In this document: positions 6,942-15,839 of the stretch, piece by piece
Layout of the letters: the number at the start of each line of letters is the position of its first letter
Position numbering within the stretch: position 1 is the first letter of the stretch
Assembly (NCBI RefSeq): GCF_013019105.1
Contig: NZ_BLTE01000003.1
Span: 186,001-250,000 of the forward strand
Direction of reading: 5' to 3'
Source: Fundidesulfovibrio magnetotacticus
Lineage (GTDB): Bacteria > Desulfobacterota > Desulfovibrionia > Desulfovibrionales > Desulfovibrionaceae
DNA length: 64,000 nucleotides
Notes under the pieces: model-generated
What the model saw: the letters and a program-made list of their open reading frames with translations, nothing else
The model's database searches: none
What the model was told of the DNA's origin: nothing
Program-made: the position numbers and the translations under genes

Positions 6942-8867
6942 CTAGGCGCTCTGGCCGCCGCCGCGGCGCGTGCCCCGGCGGTTGCCCTGGCCCGCGCGGG
7001 GGCCGTTGCCGGAGGCTTCCTTGCGGCGCTTGTCCTGGTAGCGGTTGGCGTTGCCCGCCACCTCGGTGGCGCGGCCGTAGAACCCGCCGCCCCCGTGGGC
7101 GTTGCCCTGGTCCCCGGACTGGCTTCCGGCGCGCCTGACGCCCCGTCCGGCGTTGCGGTTCCCGGCGTGGTTGCCGTCGTAGTCGCCGTGGATGCGCGGC
7201 TGGGGCGGCTGCACCATCACGAAGTTGTCCTGGCCCAGCCAGCCGCTCACGAGACTGTGGGAAGCGGCCTCGGTGTTGTAGTTCTTTTCCTGGGCGTCGT
7301 CCGCGGACGCTGCGGCCATCACGCCGCCCTGGCGGGTGATGTTGCCCTCCACGCCGCCCTGGCGGGGCTTGCCGCCCTGGCCCTGGCGGACGGGCATGCG
7401 GTTGCCGATGGAATCCTCGTCGATGCCCTGGGCCTGGACGGGAGCCTGCGGGCGGGGCCGGGCCTTGGGAGCCGCGGCCTGGGCGCGGGGCTCGGCGGCC
7501 TGGCGCGTTCCGGGCTGGGCGGCCATGCCTCCCTGGCGGGGCGCCCTGGCGGGTTCTCCGCCCTGGCGCACGCCGGACTGGCCCTGACGGGCGGGTTCAC
7601 CGCCCTGGCGCACGCCCGGTTTGGCGGCCATGCCGCCCTGGCGGGCGGGCTGGGAGGCCTGGGGCCTGGGGGCGCGGGCCTGTCCGCGTCCGGGCAGGGG
7701 AGGGCGCTGGAATTCGGTGTCGCGGTCGGGGGCTACCGCGCCGTAGTCGAAGCCTTCCACCTTGCGGCGCTCGATGGCCTTGCCCAGCAGGCGCTCGATG
7801 GCCCGCACCATGGAGGTGTCCTCGTGGGTGATCAGGGAGTGGGCCTGACCCTCGCGCTCGGCGCGGCCGGTGCGGCCCACGCGGTGGGTGTAGGTCTCGG
7901 GGGTGTCGGGCAGGTCGTAGTTGATCACGTGGGCCACGCGGGAAACGTCGATGCCCCGGGCGGCGATGTCGGTGGCCACCAGCACGGAATAGCGGCCGTC
8001 GCGGAAACCGTCCATGGCCTTCTGGCGCTGGTTCTGGGAGAGGTTGCCCTGGATGCAGGCGGCCTGGTGTCCCTGGCGGCAGAGCTGTTCGGCCAGGCGC
8101 TTGGCGCGGTGCTTGGTGCGCGCGAAGACGAGCACGGAGCCGTCGTCCGCTTTGCCCAGCAGGTTGAGCAGCAGCTTGGTCTTGAGGTGCTGGGGCACGG
8201 GGTAGAGGCGCTGCTCGATGGTCTGGGCGGGCTTGGCGTGGCCGATCTTCACCAGGGCCGGGTCCTTGAGGGTCTCGCCCGCCAGGCCGCGGATGGATTC
8301 GGGCATGGTGGCCGAGAAGAGCAGGGTCTGGCGCTCGGCGGGGAGCTTGGCCAGGATCTTGCGGATGTCGGGGAGGAAGCCCATGTCGAACATGTGGTCG
8401 GCTTCGTCGAGCACCAGGACCTCCACGCTGGAGAGGTTGGCGTTGCCCTGGTTGAGGTGGTCCAGGAGCCTGCCGGGGCAGGCCACCAGGATGTCCGCGC
8501 CCCGGCGCAGGTTGGCGGCCTGGGGGGAAAGGCTCACGCCGCCGTAGACGGTGGCGGTGCGCATGCGCATTCCGGCGGTGTAGTCCTTGGCGCTCTGGGC
8601 GATCTGTTCGGCCAGTTCGCGGGTGGGGGCCACCACCAGGCAGCGGGCGGAGCCGCGCAAGGGCTTGGGCTCGCGCAGGAAGCGGTCGATGATGGGGAGC
8701 AGGAAGGCGGCGGTCTTGCCGGTGCCGGTCTGGGCCAGGCCCATCACGTCGCGGCGCTGCTTGACGTGGGGGATGGCTTCACGCTGGATGGGGGTGGGGG
8801 TTTCGTAGCCCAGCTTGGCGACGTTGGCGAGAATGGAGGCATGGAGATCGAAATCGTCGAATTGCAA
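6942..8867 (-). CDS. DEAD-box ATP-dependent RNA helicase, RhlE-like, with repetitive RGG-type tail
   Basis: 641 residues. Core helicase motifs in order: Q motif (TPIQREAIP), I (AQTGTGKT), Ia (PTRELAEQ), Ib (TPGR replaced by CPGR), II (DEAD), III (SAT), IV (VFARTK), V (ATDIAARGID) and VI (HRVGRTGR). After about residue 375 there is a long Gln/Arg/Gly/Pro-rich tail with many RQGG units, ending in an Arg/Gly-rich stretch typical of RNA-binding tails. The start is a TTG at 8867, the only in-frame start that leaves the conserved FDDF segment near the N-terminus; it has an AAGGA SD at the right distance. Role: RNA duplex unwinding in ribosome assembly, mRNA decay or cold adaptation. Confidence 0.93.
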   Translation of the reverse strand: MQFDDFDLHASILANVAKLGYETPTPIQREAIPHVKQRRDVMGLAQTGTGKTAAFLLPIIDRFLREPKPLRGSARCLVVAPTRELAEQIAQSAKDYTAGMRMRTATVYGGVSLSPQAANLRRGADILVACPGRLLDHLNQGNANLSSVEVLVLDEADHMFDMGFLPDIRKILAKLPAERQTLLFSATMPESIRGLAGETLKDPALVKIGHAKPAQTIEQRLYPVPQHLKTKLLLNLLGKADDGSVLVFARTKHRAKRLAEQLCRQGHQAACIQGNLSQNQRQKAMDGFRDGRYSVLVATDIAARGIDVSRVAHVINYDLPDTPETYTHRVGRTGRAEREGQAHSLITHEDTSMVRAIERLLGKAIERRKVEGFDYGAVAPDRDTEFQRPPLPGRGQARAPRPQASQPARQGGMAAKPGVRQGGEPARQGQSGVRQGGEPARAPRQGGMAAQPGTRQAAEPRAQAAAPKARPRPQAPVQAQGIDEDSIGNRMPVRQGQGGKPRQGGVEGNITRQGGVMAAASADDAQEKNYNTEAASHSLVSGWLGQDNFVMVQPPQPRIHGDYDGNHAGNRNAGRGVRRAGSQSGDQGNAHGGGGFYGRATEVAGNANRYQDKRRKEASGNGPRAGQGNRRGTRRGGGQSA

Positions 8868-9055
8868 TGGATATCCTTGGGTTCGCGTTGACGGCGAAGA
8901 GCTGGCGTGACGCGCTTTGCTGCTTTCGCGGTCAGGAAGGCTCTCACGGGGAAACTGGTGGTGCGGCAGGTGCAGTCTGGTTGGGATGGGCGGGGCTTGC
9001 AGCTGGCCTCCGCCTCGCAGGCAGTCATGCCGGAGCGCTTGGATGCGCTGACACC

Positions 9056-9084
9056 CCATGTAAGCCTTTCGGGGGGCATGTCAA
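9056..9084 (-). promoter_or_regulatory. Candidate promoter for the DEAD-box gene
   Basis: Read on the minus strand there is a perfect TTGACA -35 (9084-9079) with a weak TACATG -10 sixteen nt later. It would leave a leader of nearly 190 nt before the TTG start, as seen for some cold-regulated RNA helicases. Apart from this, the 315-nt gap 8868-9182 shows no gene. Confidence 0.35.
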
Positions 9085-9182
9085 GCGTCGTGAACGGGGC
9101 GGGCGTTTTTTCGGAAGCGCGCGGGATGACTTTTCCGGGCACGGTGTTAATCGAGGGTTCTATCGCTTGCAGGGATATGTCC

Positions 9183-9395
9183 ATGAAAAATGAATACACC
9201 GCCGTTATCCGGCAGGACGGCGACTGGTGGATCGGCTGTGTGGAGGAAATCCCTGGCGTGAACTGCCAGGAACCCACCCGCGAGCAACTGCTCGAGACGC
9301 TGCGCGAGACGCTGCGCGAGGCCATCGAGTTCAACCGCATTGATGCGCGCCATGCAGCCGGGTCAGGCTTCACCAGCGCATTGATCCGCGCGTGA
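9183..9395 (+). CDS. hicB: HicB-family antitoxin
   Basis: About 70 residues. The N-terminal half has the HicB partial RNase-H-like fold pattern (YTAVIRQDGDWWIGCVEEIPGV) followed by a helix of the LLETLRETLREAIE type. It neutralises the adjacent HicA mRNA interferase and usually autoregulates the operon. The ATG at 9183 is chosen over 9177 because the AGGGA SD at 9171-9175 sits 7 nt upstream. The stop overlaps hicA by 4 nt (GTGA). The order is antitoxin first, whereas many hic loci have hicA first. Confidence 0.85.
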   Translation: MKNEYTAVIRQDGDWWIGCVEEIPGVNCQEPTREQLLETLRETLREAIEFNRIDARHAAGSGFTSALIRA

Positions 9396-9577
9396 AGCGC
9401 GTTCAACTCCTCAAGCATCTCCCCCGCCAGGGGTGCGAACTGCTCCGCGAGGGAGGCAGGCACTCCTGGCGGCTGAACTCCGCCACGGGCAGGCGCTCCG
9501 CCGTGCCCCGGCACACCGAGATCTCCGACCTGCTGGCACGAAAGATCTGCCGCGACCTGGGAGTGGACGAGCCCTGA
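9392..9577 (+). CDS. hicA: HicA-family mRNA interferase toxin
   Basis: 61 residues with a GTG start overlapping hicB. The dsRBD-like HicA pattern is clear: basic N-terminal helix, RQGCELLREGGRHSWRLN with the catalytic His in GGRHSW, then PRHTEISDLLARKICRDLGV. HicA cleaves mRNA and causes growth arrest when free; the toxin is translationally coupled to its antitoxin here. All conserved positions I can judge are intact, so the pair is probably functional. Confidence 0.87.
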   Translation: MKRVQLLKHLPRQGCELLREGGRHSWRLNSATGRRSAVPRHTEISDLLARKICRDLGVDEP

Positions 9578-9610
9578 CGCGCTTACGACGATCCCCGCGC
9601 GCGCACCCCC

Positions 9611-9639
9611 TTGACCTCTACCCTTTCAGTCGGCAAAAT
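9611..9639 (+). promoter_or_regulatory. Predicted promoter for upp-uraA
   Basis: TTGACC (9611-9616), 17-nt spacer, CAAAAT (9634-9639). It lies just after hicA and about 47 nt before the upp start codon, giving a short leader with a strong AAGGAGG SD at 9674-9680. Confidence 0.5.
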
Positions 9640-9685
9640 TCCAAAGTTTTGCGCGTTTGACAAATCACCAACCAAGGAGGGGGGC

Positions 9686-10312
9686 ATGCCGGTAACCGTG
9701 GTCGATCATCCCCTGGTGCGGCACAAGCTGGGCATTCTGCGTCAGGACGGCGTGAGCACCAAGAGCTTCCGCGACCTGGCCGGGGAAGTGGCCAGGCTTC
9801 TGACCTACGAGGCCACCAAGGACCTCAAGACCGAGAAGAAGACCGTGCAGGGCTGGGCCGGCTCCGTGGAAGTGGAGCAGATCAAGGGCAAGAAGATCAC
9901 CGTGGTGCCCATCCTGCGCGCGGGTCTGGGCATGATGGACGGCGTGCTGGACATGATCCCCGGGGCCAAGGTCTCGGTGGTGGGCATGTACCGCAACGAG
10001 GAGACCCTGGCCCCCGTGCAGTATTACGTGAAGCTGGCCAAGGAGATCCAGAAACGCACGGCGCTCATCCTGGACCCCATGCTGGCCACGGGCGGCACGC
10101 TCATCGCCACCATCGACCTGCTCAAGGAAGCGGGCTGCAAGAAGATCAAGGGCCTCTTCCTGGTGGCCGCCCCCGAGGGCCTGGCCAAGCTGGAGGCCGC
10201 GCACCCCGACGTGCACGTCTACGTGGCAGCCATCGACGAGCGCCTCAACGAGGTGGGCTACATCCTGCCCGGGCTCGGCGACGCGGGCGACAAGATTTTC
10301 GGAACCAAATAA
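9686..10312 (+). CDS. upp: Uracil phosphoribosyltransferase
   Basis: 208 residues, the normal length. It converts uracil and PRPP to UMP in pyrimidine salvage. Visible motifs: the conserved basic loop near [20 protein letters not shown], the PRPP-binding [11 protein letters not shown], and the uracil-binding C-terminal [12 protein letters not shown]. The ATG at 9686 is 5 nt after AAGGAGG. UraA follows 15 nt downstream, forming a classic uracil salvage operon. Confidence 0.97.
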   Translation: MPVTVVDHPLVRHKLGILRQDGVSTKSFRDLAGEVARLLTYEATKDLKTEKKTVQGWAGSVEVEQIKGKKITVVPILRAGLGMMDGVLDMIPGAKVSVVGMYRNEETLAPVQYYVKLAKEIQKRTALILDPMLATGGTLIATIDLLKEAGCKKIKGLFLVAAPEGLAKLEAAHPDVHVYVAAIDERLNEVGYILPGLGDAGDKIFGTK

Positions 10313-10327
10313 AGGAGCGCTCCCCCC

Positions 10328-11578
10328 ATGGCCCTGGCTTCCAACAATCCCGACTACGTGCTGCGCCTGCGGGACTTCCCCGTGGGAGCGCAGATGCTCT
10401 TCGTGGCCTTCGGCGCGCTGGTGCTCGTGCCGCTGCTCACCGGGCTCGACCCCAACGTGGCCCTCTTCACCGCGGGCGTGGGCACCCTGATCTATCAGGT
10501 GCTCACCAAGTTCCAGATTCCCATCTTCCTGGGATCGTCCTTCGCCTTCATCGCCCCCATCATGCTCTGCACGCAGCGCTACGGCGCGTCGGCCTCCCTG
10601 GGCGCGCTGGCCATGGTGGGGCTGGTGTACGTGGCGGTGGCGCTGATCATCAAGGCCAAGGGCACGGCGTTTCTTCTGCGTCTGCTGCCCCACGTGGTGA
10701 CGGGTCCGGTGATCATGGTCATCGGCCTGATCCTGGCCCCGGTGGGCGTGTTCATGGCCATGGGCAAGACCGGCGACGGGGCCAAGGTGCTCTATCCCGA
10801 GAACCAGGCCCTGGTGATCTCCATGATCTCCCTGGCCGTGACGGTGCTGGTGGCCATCCGGGGCCGGGGCATCCTGAAACTGATCCCCATCCTCTGCGGC
10901 ATCGCGGCGGGCTACTGCGCGAGCCTGGTGGCGGGCATCGTGGACTTCGCCCCCGTGGCGGCCGCGCCGTGGTTCAAGATGCCCAGCTTCACCGCGCCCA
11001 CGTTCAGCGTGGAGGCCATGCTGATCATCGTGCCCGTGGCCATCGCGCCCATCATCGAGCACATCGGCTCGGTGCTGGCCATCGGCTCCGTGACGGGCAA
11101 GAACTACATCGACCAGCCCGGCGTGCACCGCTCGCTCCTGGGCGACGGCGTGGCCACCAGCCTGGCGGGCTTCCTGGGCGGGCCGCCGCTGACCACCTAC
11201 GCCGAGGTGACGGGCGCGGTGTCGCTCATCAAGATCTACAACCCGGCGCTCATGACCTGGGGCGCGGTGACGGCCGTGGGCCTGGCGTTCATCGGCAAGC
11301 TGGGGGCGCTTCTGCAGACCATCCCGGCCCCCGTCATGGGCGGGATCATGCTGCTCTTGTTCGGGGCCATCATGGTGGTGGGCTTGAACTCGCTGGTGCA
11401 GGACGGCCAGGACCTGATGAAGCCGCGCAACATGGTGATCGTGGCGCTCATCGTGGTGCTGGGCATGGGCAAGATGAGCTTCTCGTTCTGGGGCGTGCAC
11501 CTGGAAGGCATCGGCCTGGCGGGCGTCGCGGGCGTGCTGCTCAACGTGATCCTGCCGAGAGACCGGGCCGAAGACTGA
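10328..11578 (+). CDS. uraA: Uracil permease, NCS2 family
   Basis: 416 residues, about 12-14 hydrophobic segments across the whole length. NCS2 hallmarks are present: FLGSSFAFIAP in the N-terminal half, and the conserved segment with EHIGSVLAIGSVTGKNY and PGVHRSLLGDGVATSLAGFLGGPPLTTYAE. Inner-membrane uracil:H+ symport feeding Upp. AAAGGAG lies 9 nt before the ATG. A strong terminator follows the stop. Confidence 0.95.
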   Translation: MALASNNPDYVLRLRDFPVGAQMLFVAFGALVLVPLLTGLDPNVALFTAGVGTLIYQVLTKFQIPIFLGSSFAFIAPIMLCTQRYGASASLGALAMVGLVYVAVALIIKAKGTAFLLRLLPHVVTGPVIMVIGLILAPVGVFMAMGKTGDGAKVLYPENQALVISMISLAVTVLVAIRGRGILKLIPILCGIAAGYCASLVAGIVDFAPVAAAPWFKMPSFTAPTFSVEAMLIIVPVAIAPIIEHIGSVLAIGSVTGKNYIDQPGVHRSLLGDGVATSLAGFLGGPPLTTYAEVTGAVSLIKIYNPALMTWGAVTAVGLAFIGKLGALLQTIPAPVMGGIMLLLFGAIMVVGLNSLVQDGQDLMKPRNMVIVALIVVLGMGKMSFSFWGVHLEGIGLAGVAGVLLNVILPRDRAED

Positions 11579-11616
11579 CGAACCGGACCGGATAAGACAA
11601 GAACAAGGCAATGAAG

Positions 11617-11655
11617 AAGGCCCGCCGCGAGGAGTCGCGGCGGGCCTTTTTTTTT
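11617..11655 (+). terminator. Intrinsic terminator of upp-uraA
   Basis: A 12-bp G/C stem (GGCCCGCCGCGA with its complement) and GGAG loop, followed by nine T residues. It ends the uracil operon just before base composition becomes AT-rich. Confidence 0.93.
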
Positions 11656-11760
11656 GAAGTGACTGGGATGATGCAAAATGTACAGTCTGAGTTATCCCAG
11701 GGGCTTCTATGGTCCTCCAACTCCGAACTAACAAATTTCCATCTGTTCTGGAGTGAGAGA

Positions 11761-11790
11761 TTGCCTTGAAACTGGTTGGCATGGTATAAA
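11761..11790 (+). promoter_or_regulatory. Candidate promoter for the AT-rich sensor kinase
   Basis: TTGCCT (11761-11766), 18-nt spacer and TATAAA (11785-11790), about 83 nt before the kinase start. The -35 is weak and the -10 good. The remainder of 11656-11873 holds no gene that I can see. Confidence 0.35.
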
Positions 11791-11873
11791 AGAGGAGTCT
11801 GTATTTTGGGCAGGAGCCATCAGCAAACGGATGACATAGATGCCTTGAACAAACCGCCGCAAAGGATTTCAAT

Positions 11874-14804
11874 ATGATGGTTTGGCATGTATTTCGATTT
11901 ATCGTGTATATTGTAGTTGTGCAATCTGTGTTTACGATCCACAGTCATTCTGTGGCTTATGGCTCTTCGGTCAGGCAGGTAAAAAGGTTTGAATTGAATG
12001 CGGACGAAAGTGAGTTTATTAAAAATTTGCAACCGCTTAGAGTCATGGTAGATGACAATTTCATCCCAATATCGTATTATGATGTTCCAAATAAATTGTA
12101 TAAAGGTATCAGCGTTGACCTGTTTGTGAGCATGGCTCAAGGCATTGGCCTTAAATATCAATTTATACATGTTGAAGGGATGCTTTGGTCTGAAAAAGTT
12201 GAGTTGTTTAATAAGGGGGATGTCGATGTACTTTTGCCTGTTAGCATCAATGACCAGCGTTCGGCGAGGGGAATTTTTACTAGTACGTATTATAATTCAC
12301 ATTATGGATGTATTTCAAAAAAGACACGGCATGTCAAGATTAACAGTCTAGATGATTTGTCGTGCTACTCAGTCGGAGTGGTTAAGGAGTCGGCGATAGT
12401 GCCACTTGTTCAGTCGATTGTTGACCAAGCGCGAATAGTTGTTTTCCCTGGGCAGGAGGAGCTTTATAGTGGAATTAGGAACGGTGTTGTTGATGTTGGG
12501 CTGCAAAACATCAATGTTTTCCTGGAGGACCGTTCAAATCTTGAATACTTTGATATTGAACTAATGTATACTGTCAAAGAATTTCCAAGAAAGTATTCTT
12601 ATTATTTGACAAAAACGGATCAACACAAAATTCTTGCAGAAATTTTCAGCCGCTACATTGACAGCGTAGACTGCAGCGAGTTGGTGGCTTCATATGAGCG
12701 GGGCGAGGATGAGTTGATTTTGCGCTATATGGAACAGAAAAGCCAGGGAAGGGTGCTGATTGCGCTCATGGCGGGGGCGTTGATTCTTCTTGCGCTTATT
12801 AGTGTTGCATATGCAAATCATCGGAAGATGACGTCAATACTTTCTGCGACGTTGAAACAAGTGCAGTCGCAACAGGAAGTAATTTTGGACAGTGAGCACA
12901 GGCATCGCGTAATATTCGAAAATTCGCCCCTTGGAATGATTCGATTCTCAAATGATGGAACAATACTCGATTGCAACGACAAGTTCGTTGAGTTGATGGG
13001 GTCGACTCGGGCCGATTTGATAGGTTTTAATACGGCAAGGCAGAGCACTCTAAAAATGCGTGAAGCGATTGGAAGAGCTTTGTCTGGCGAGTGCGCTACA
13101 TATGAGGATATTTATGTTTCAGTGACCGGCAACAAGGAAACCGCTTTACGCGTAATTTTCAATCCTGTTCGGCATGAGGCTCCGACAGAGGTTATCGCAA
13201 CTCTTGAAGATGTCTCCAAGCGTCGAGAAGCAGAGGAGGCGCTTAAGATTAGCGAGGAGCGGTATCGTTCGTTGTTTACAGCTCAACTTGATGCATTCGC
13301 TTTACATGAAATCATTCTGGGTGCTGATGGGCATCCCGTGGACTACCGTTTTCTGGCTATGAACCCAGCATTTGAATCAATTACTGGACTTAAGATTGAA
13401 AATGTGCTGGGTCGAACAGTTATGGAGGTGCTCCCAAATACTGAAAGCTATTGGGTTGATCTTTACGGAAAAGTGGCGATGGAAGGTGCCCCTCTGAGAA
13501 TAGAAAATTACAGCAAGGCACTAAACCGTCATTTCGAAGTTAGTGCTTACTCTCCGCAGAGAGGACAGTTCGCGGTGGTTTTTCGAGATGTAACGGACCA
13601 ACATAACGCTAGTCTTGAGCTTGTAAAGGCAAAGGAAGCGGCAGAGAACGCAAATACATCAAAGTCTGAATTCTTGGCAAATATGAGCCATGAAATCCGT
13701 ACGCCCCTAAATGGTGTGCTAGGCATGCTTCAGCTTCTAGAAAACACTAACCTTGATGAAGAGCAAAGTGAATATCTGCTTGCTGCTGTACAGTCTTCCA
13801 GGCGTTTGACCCTGCTTCTCTCGGACATCCTCGATCTTTCGCGGATCGAAGCAGGTAAACTCGTCATTCAGAACTTGGTTTTCACCGTGGGAAATCTTAG
13901 AGATTCTGTTTTGGATCTGTTCGCCATTCCTGCCAAAGAAAAGAATCTGTCGCTACAGTTCTCCATTGATGACCAGACGCCATCGAGTCTTATTGGCGAT
14001 GAGGTCCGCCTGCGTCAGGTTCTCTTTAATCTTGTAGGCAATGCCATAAAATTTACTGACAAAGGGTTTGTTGCAGTAGACATAAGGCTTATTCAAGTGC
14101 AGAAGCCGGCCAAGGTGCGATTGCTATTTTCCGTGAGTGATAGTGGCATTGGTATCCCAGATAGTATGTTAAGAAATATTTTTGAACCCTTTACCCAGGG
14201 TGAGGATACATACACGCGGCGCTTCCAGGGCGCTGGTTTAGGCCTCTCTATAGTATTTAAACTTGTAAATATGATGGGTGGCGTTCTCTCGATTGACAAC
14301 AATGTTGACGGTGGTACAACAATATATTTAAGTCTTCCTTTCGCTATGCCTCATGGCGCAGATCAAGCCACTAGACAGTCATTATCTGTTGCCGTGCAAC
14401 CAGTTAGAATCCCCATGCGGATTCTTTTGGCTGAAGATGACAGGGTGAGCCAGCTCGCCGCAAAGCGAATGCTGGAAAAAACGGGATACACTGTCTTCAC
14501 TGCGCAAGATGGTCTTGAAGCCTTAAAATTGCTTGCTGAGAATGATTTTGACATGGTTTTCATGGATATCCAGATGCCCAATATGGATGGAGTGGAGGCG
14601 ACGAAGACAATTCGAAACGCTTCACGTTTCGGAACAAGGTCTAAGATTCCAATAATCGCAATGACAGCGTATGCCATGGCCGGAGACAAAGATAAGTTCC
14701 TGGCTGCGGGAATGGATGACTACATTGCTAAGCCCGTCGAGAAGGCTACTCTAATCGAAGTGATTGAACGTGTGATGGCTAACCGTCGTGAGAACGTTGT
14801 GTGA
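11874..14804 (+). CDS. Hybrid sensor histidine kinase with periplasmic solute-binding sensor (BvgS-like)
   Basis: 976 residues. Order: N-terminal signal/anchor (residues about 5-25), a periplasmic SBP_bac_3-type domain (about 50-280), a membrane segment (about 293-312), two PAS domains (about 340-455 and 460-585), HisKA with His606 in SHEIRTPLNG, HATPase_c with N and G boxes (LVGNAIKFTD, GAGLGLSIV), and a receiver domain with phospho-acceptor Asp898 in VFMDIQMP. This is the BvgS-like architecture that binds small ligands in the periplasm. The gene is strikingly AT-rich against its GC-rich neighbours and uses codons such as TTA, ATA and AGA, which indicates recent transfer. No HPt or response regulator is adjacent. 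Confidence 0.92.
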   Translation: MMVWHVFRFIVYIVVVQSVFTIHSHSVAYGSSVRQVKRFELNADESEFIKNLQPLRVMVDDNFIPISYYDVPNKLYKGISVDLFVSMAQGIGLKYQFIHVEGMLWSEKVELFNKGDVDVLLPVSINDQRSARGIFTSTYYNSHYGCISKKTRHVKINSLDDLSCYSVGVVKESAIVPLVQSIVDQARIVVFPGQEELYSGIRNGVVDVGLQNINVFLEDRSNLEYFDIELMYTVKEFPRKYSYYLTKTDQHKILAEIFSRYIDSVDCSELVASYERGEDELILRYMEQKSQGRVLIALMAGALILLALISVAYANHRKMTSILSATLKQVQSQQEVILDSEHRHRVIFENSPLGMIRFSNDGTILDCNDKFVELMGSTRADLIGFNTARQSTLKMREAIGRALSGECATYEDIYVSVTGNKETALRVIFNPVRHEAPTEVIATLEDVSKRREAEEALKISEERYRSLFTAQLDAFALHEIILGADGHPVDYRFLAMNPAFESITGLKIENVLGRTVMEVLPNTESYWVDLYGKVAMEGAPLRIENYSKALNRHFEVSAYSPQRGQFAVVFRDVTDQHNASLELVKAKEAAENANTSKSEFLANMSHEIRTPLNGVLGMLQLLENTNLDEEQSEYLLAAVQSSRRLTLLLSDILDLSRIEAGKLVIQNLVFTVGNLRDSVLDLFAIPAKEKNLSLQFSIDDQTPSSLIGDEVRLRQVLFNLVGNAIKFTDKGFVAVDIRLIQVQKPAKVRLLFSVSDSGIGIPDSMLRNIFEPFTQGEDTYTRRFQGAGLGLSIVFKLVNMMGGVLSIDNNVDGGTTIYLSLPFAMPHGADQATRQSLSVAVQPVRIPMRILLAEDDRVSQLAAKRMLEKTGYTVFTAQDGLEALKLLAENDFDMVFMDIQMPNMDGVEATKTIRNASRFGTRSKIPIIAMTAYAMAGDKDKFLAAGMDDYIAKPVEKATLIEVIERVMANRRENVV

Positions 14805-14878
14805 TAAGGAGGACTGCACAAGCACCGCTCGCTCCTGACTGGATGATTAGCTGCTCCCGTCCGTGCCGACCACCTCAA

Positions 14879-15148
14879 TCACCCTCTTTCCTCGTCACCT
14901 GTTCCCCAGAATAACACCCCCACCATCACCCACTCCACCCCTTCATACCCCGCCTCACCCCTCCAGCGCTCCGCCCCTGACGGCGCAGGCCTCTCCCCAG
15001 CTCCCTTCCAAAGCCAGTTCCACTGTTTCCTGGACGTTCTCCAGGGCCTCTTCCAGCAAATCCCCGCCGTGTTGCAGCCCGGGATGTTCAACAGCGTCAC
15101 GCCGCAGGCCTTGCCGGGTTCGATGAAGAGCACGGCGGGGGAGAGCGT
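14879..15148 (-). pseudogene. Decayed HicB-type antitoxin gene
   Basis: On the minus strand AAGGAG (15159-15154) is followed 5 nt later by ACG (15148-15146) where ATG is expected, then an HicB-like reading PAVLFIEPGKACGVTL, IPGCNTAG. The frame then breaks: the continuation DLLEEALENVQETVELALEG lies in the +1 frame, and the C-terminal part (GERPAPSGAERW, then GYEGVEWVMVGV) returns to the first frame. A lost start codon and two offsetting frameshifts mark it as inactive. No hicA is adjacent. Confidence 0.72.
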
Positions 15149-15206
15149 GCGGGCTCCTTGCCGGGGTGCGTGCCCTGGCAAAGCAGAGTGCTCGTAGCCG
15201 CCCCGC

Positions 15207-15698
15207 TCAGGCCTTCCCAGCCAGCACCTCGCGCAGGTGCTCGATGTGCGAGCCCACGTGGTAGCTGCCCAGGCCGGAGATGAAGGCCCCCAGGGTGGGG
15301 TATTCTCCCAGGGGGGAAGCCTTGAGCAGGGGGATGCGCGCCGTGCGGGCCAGCTGCTCCGGGGTGAGCGTGGCCACGAAGGCGGCCGCGCGTTCGTATT
15401 CCGCCCGCGTCTCGTCCACCAGACGCGCCAGGGGCATGGCCGCCCGCTCCGGCGTGAACCAGGTGGTTTCGGGCACGAGCTCGATGGTGGGGGTGTCCTC
15501 GTCCAGGAAGCGCCGCAGCATCCGCACATGGACGTCGGGCTCCGGCCCCAGCAGGTGGGAGACGATCTCCTTGGGCGTCCAACGGCCCTCGGGCGCGCGG
15601 GACGCGGCGGCCTCGTCCAGGCCGACGCAGGCCGTGACCAGTTCTTCCAGGGTGTCGCGGATTTCCTGGGCCAGCTCTTCTCCGGTCTTGCTCGTCAT
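15207..15698 (-). CDS. DinB/DUF664-like four-helix protein
   Basis: 163 residues from the ATG at 15698, chosen because GGAGG lies 8 nt upstream; an in-frame ATG at 15746 would add 16 residues. The helical pattern, WTPKEIVSHLLG near the N-terminus and a C-terminal YHVGSHIEHLREVL segment match the DinB/DfsB superfamily, whose members bind a metal through three His residues; candidates are His near SHLLG and the two His of VGSHIEH. Function in this organism is unknown; some relatives are thiol-dependent transferases. Confidence 0.72.
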   Translation of the reverse strand: MTSKTGEELAQEIRDTLEELVTACVGLDEAAASRAPEGRWTPKEIVSHLLGPEPDVHVRMLRRFLDEDTPTIELVPETTWFTPERAAMPLARLVDETRAEYERAAAFVATLTPEQLARTARIPLLKASPLGEYPTLGAFISGLGSYHVGSHIEHLREVLAGKA

Positions 15699-15839
15699 GG
15701 CGGTCGCCTCCAAGGACATGCCCTCGGGCATGGGATGTGACGCCACTCTACCGGGTTCTCCGGGACGCGTAAACAGACGGGGGGGCTTCGACCGTTCGTC
15801 GGGCGCGATCCGGCGGGGCCGTCTCGTGCCGGGGCGGCC

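Noticed and set aside
11874-14804. Phage or transposon origin of the AT-rich kinase island.
   Set aside because: No integrase, transposase or repeats flank it; only composition supports transfer.
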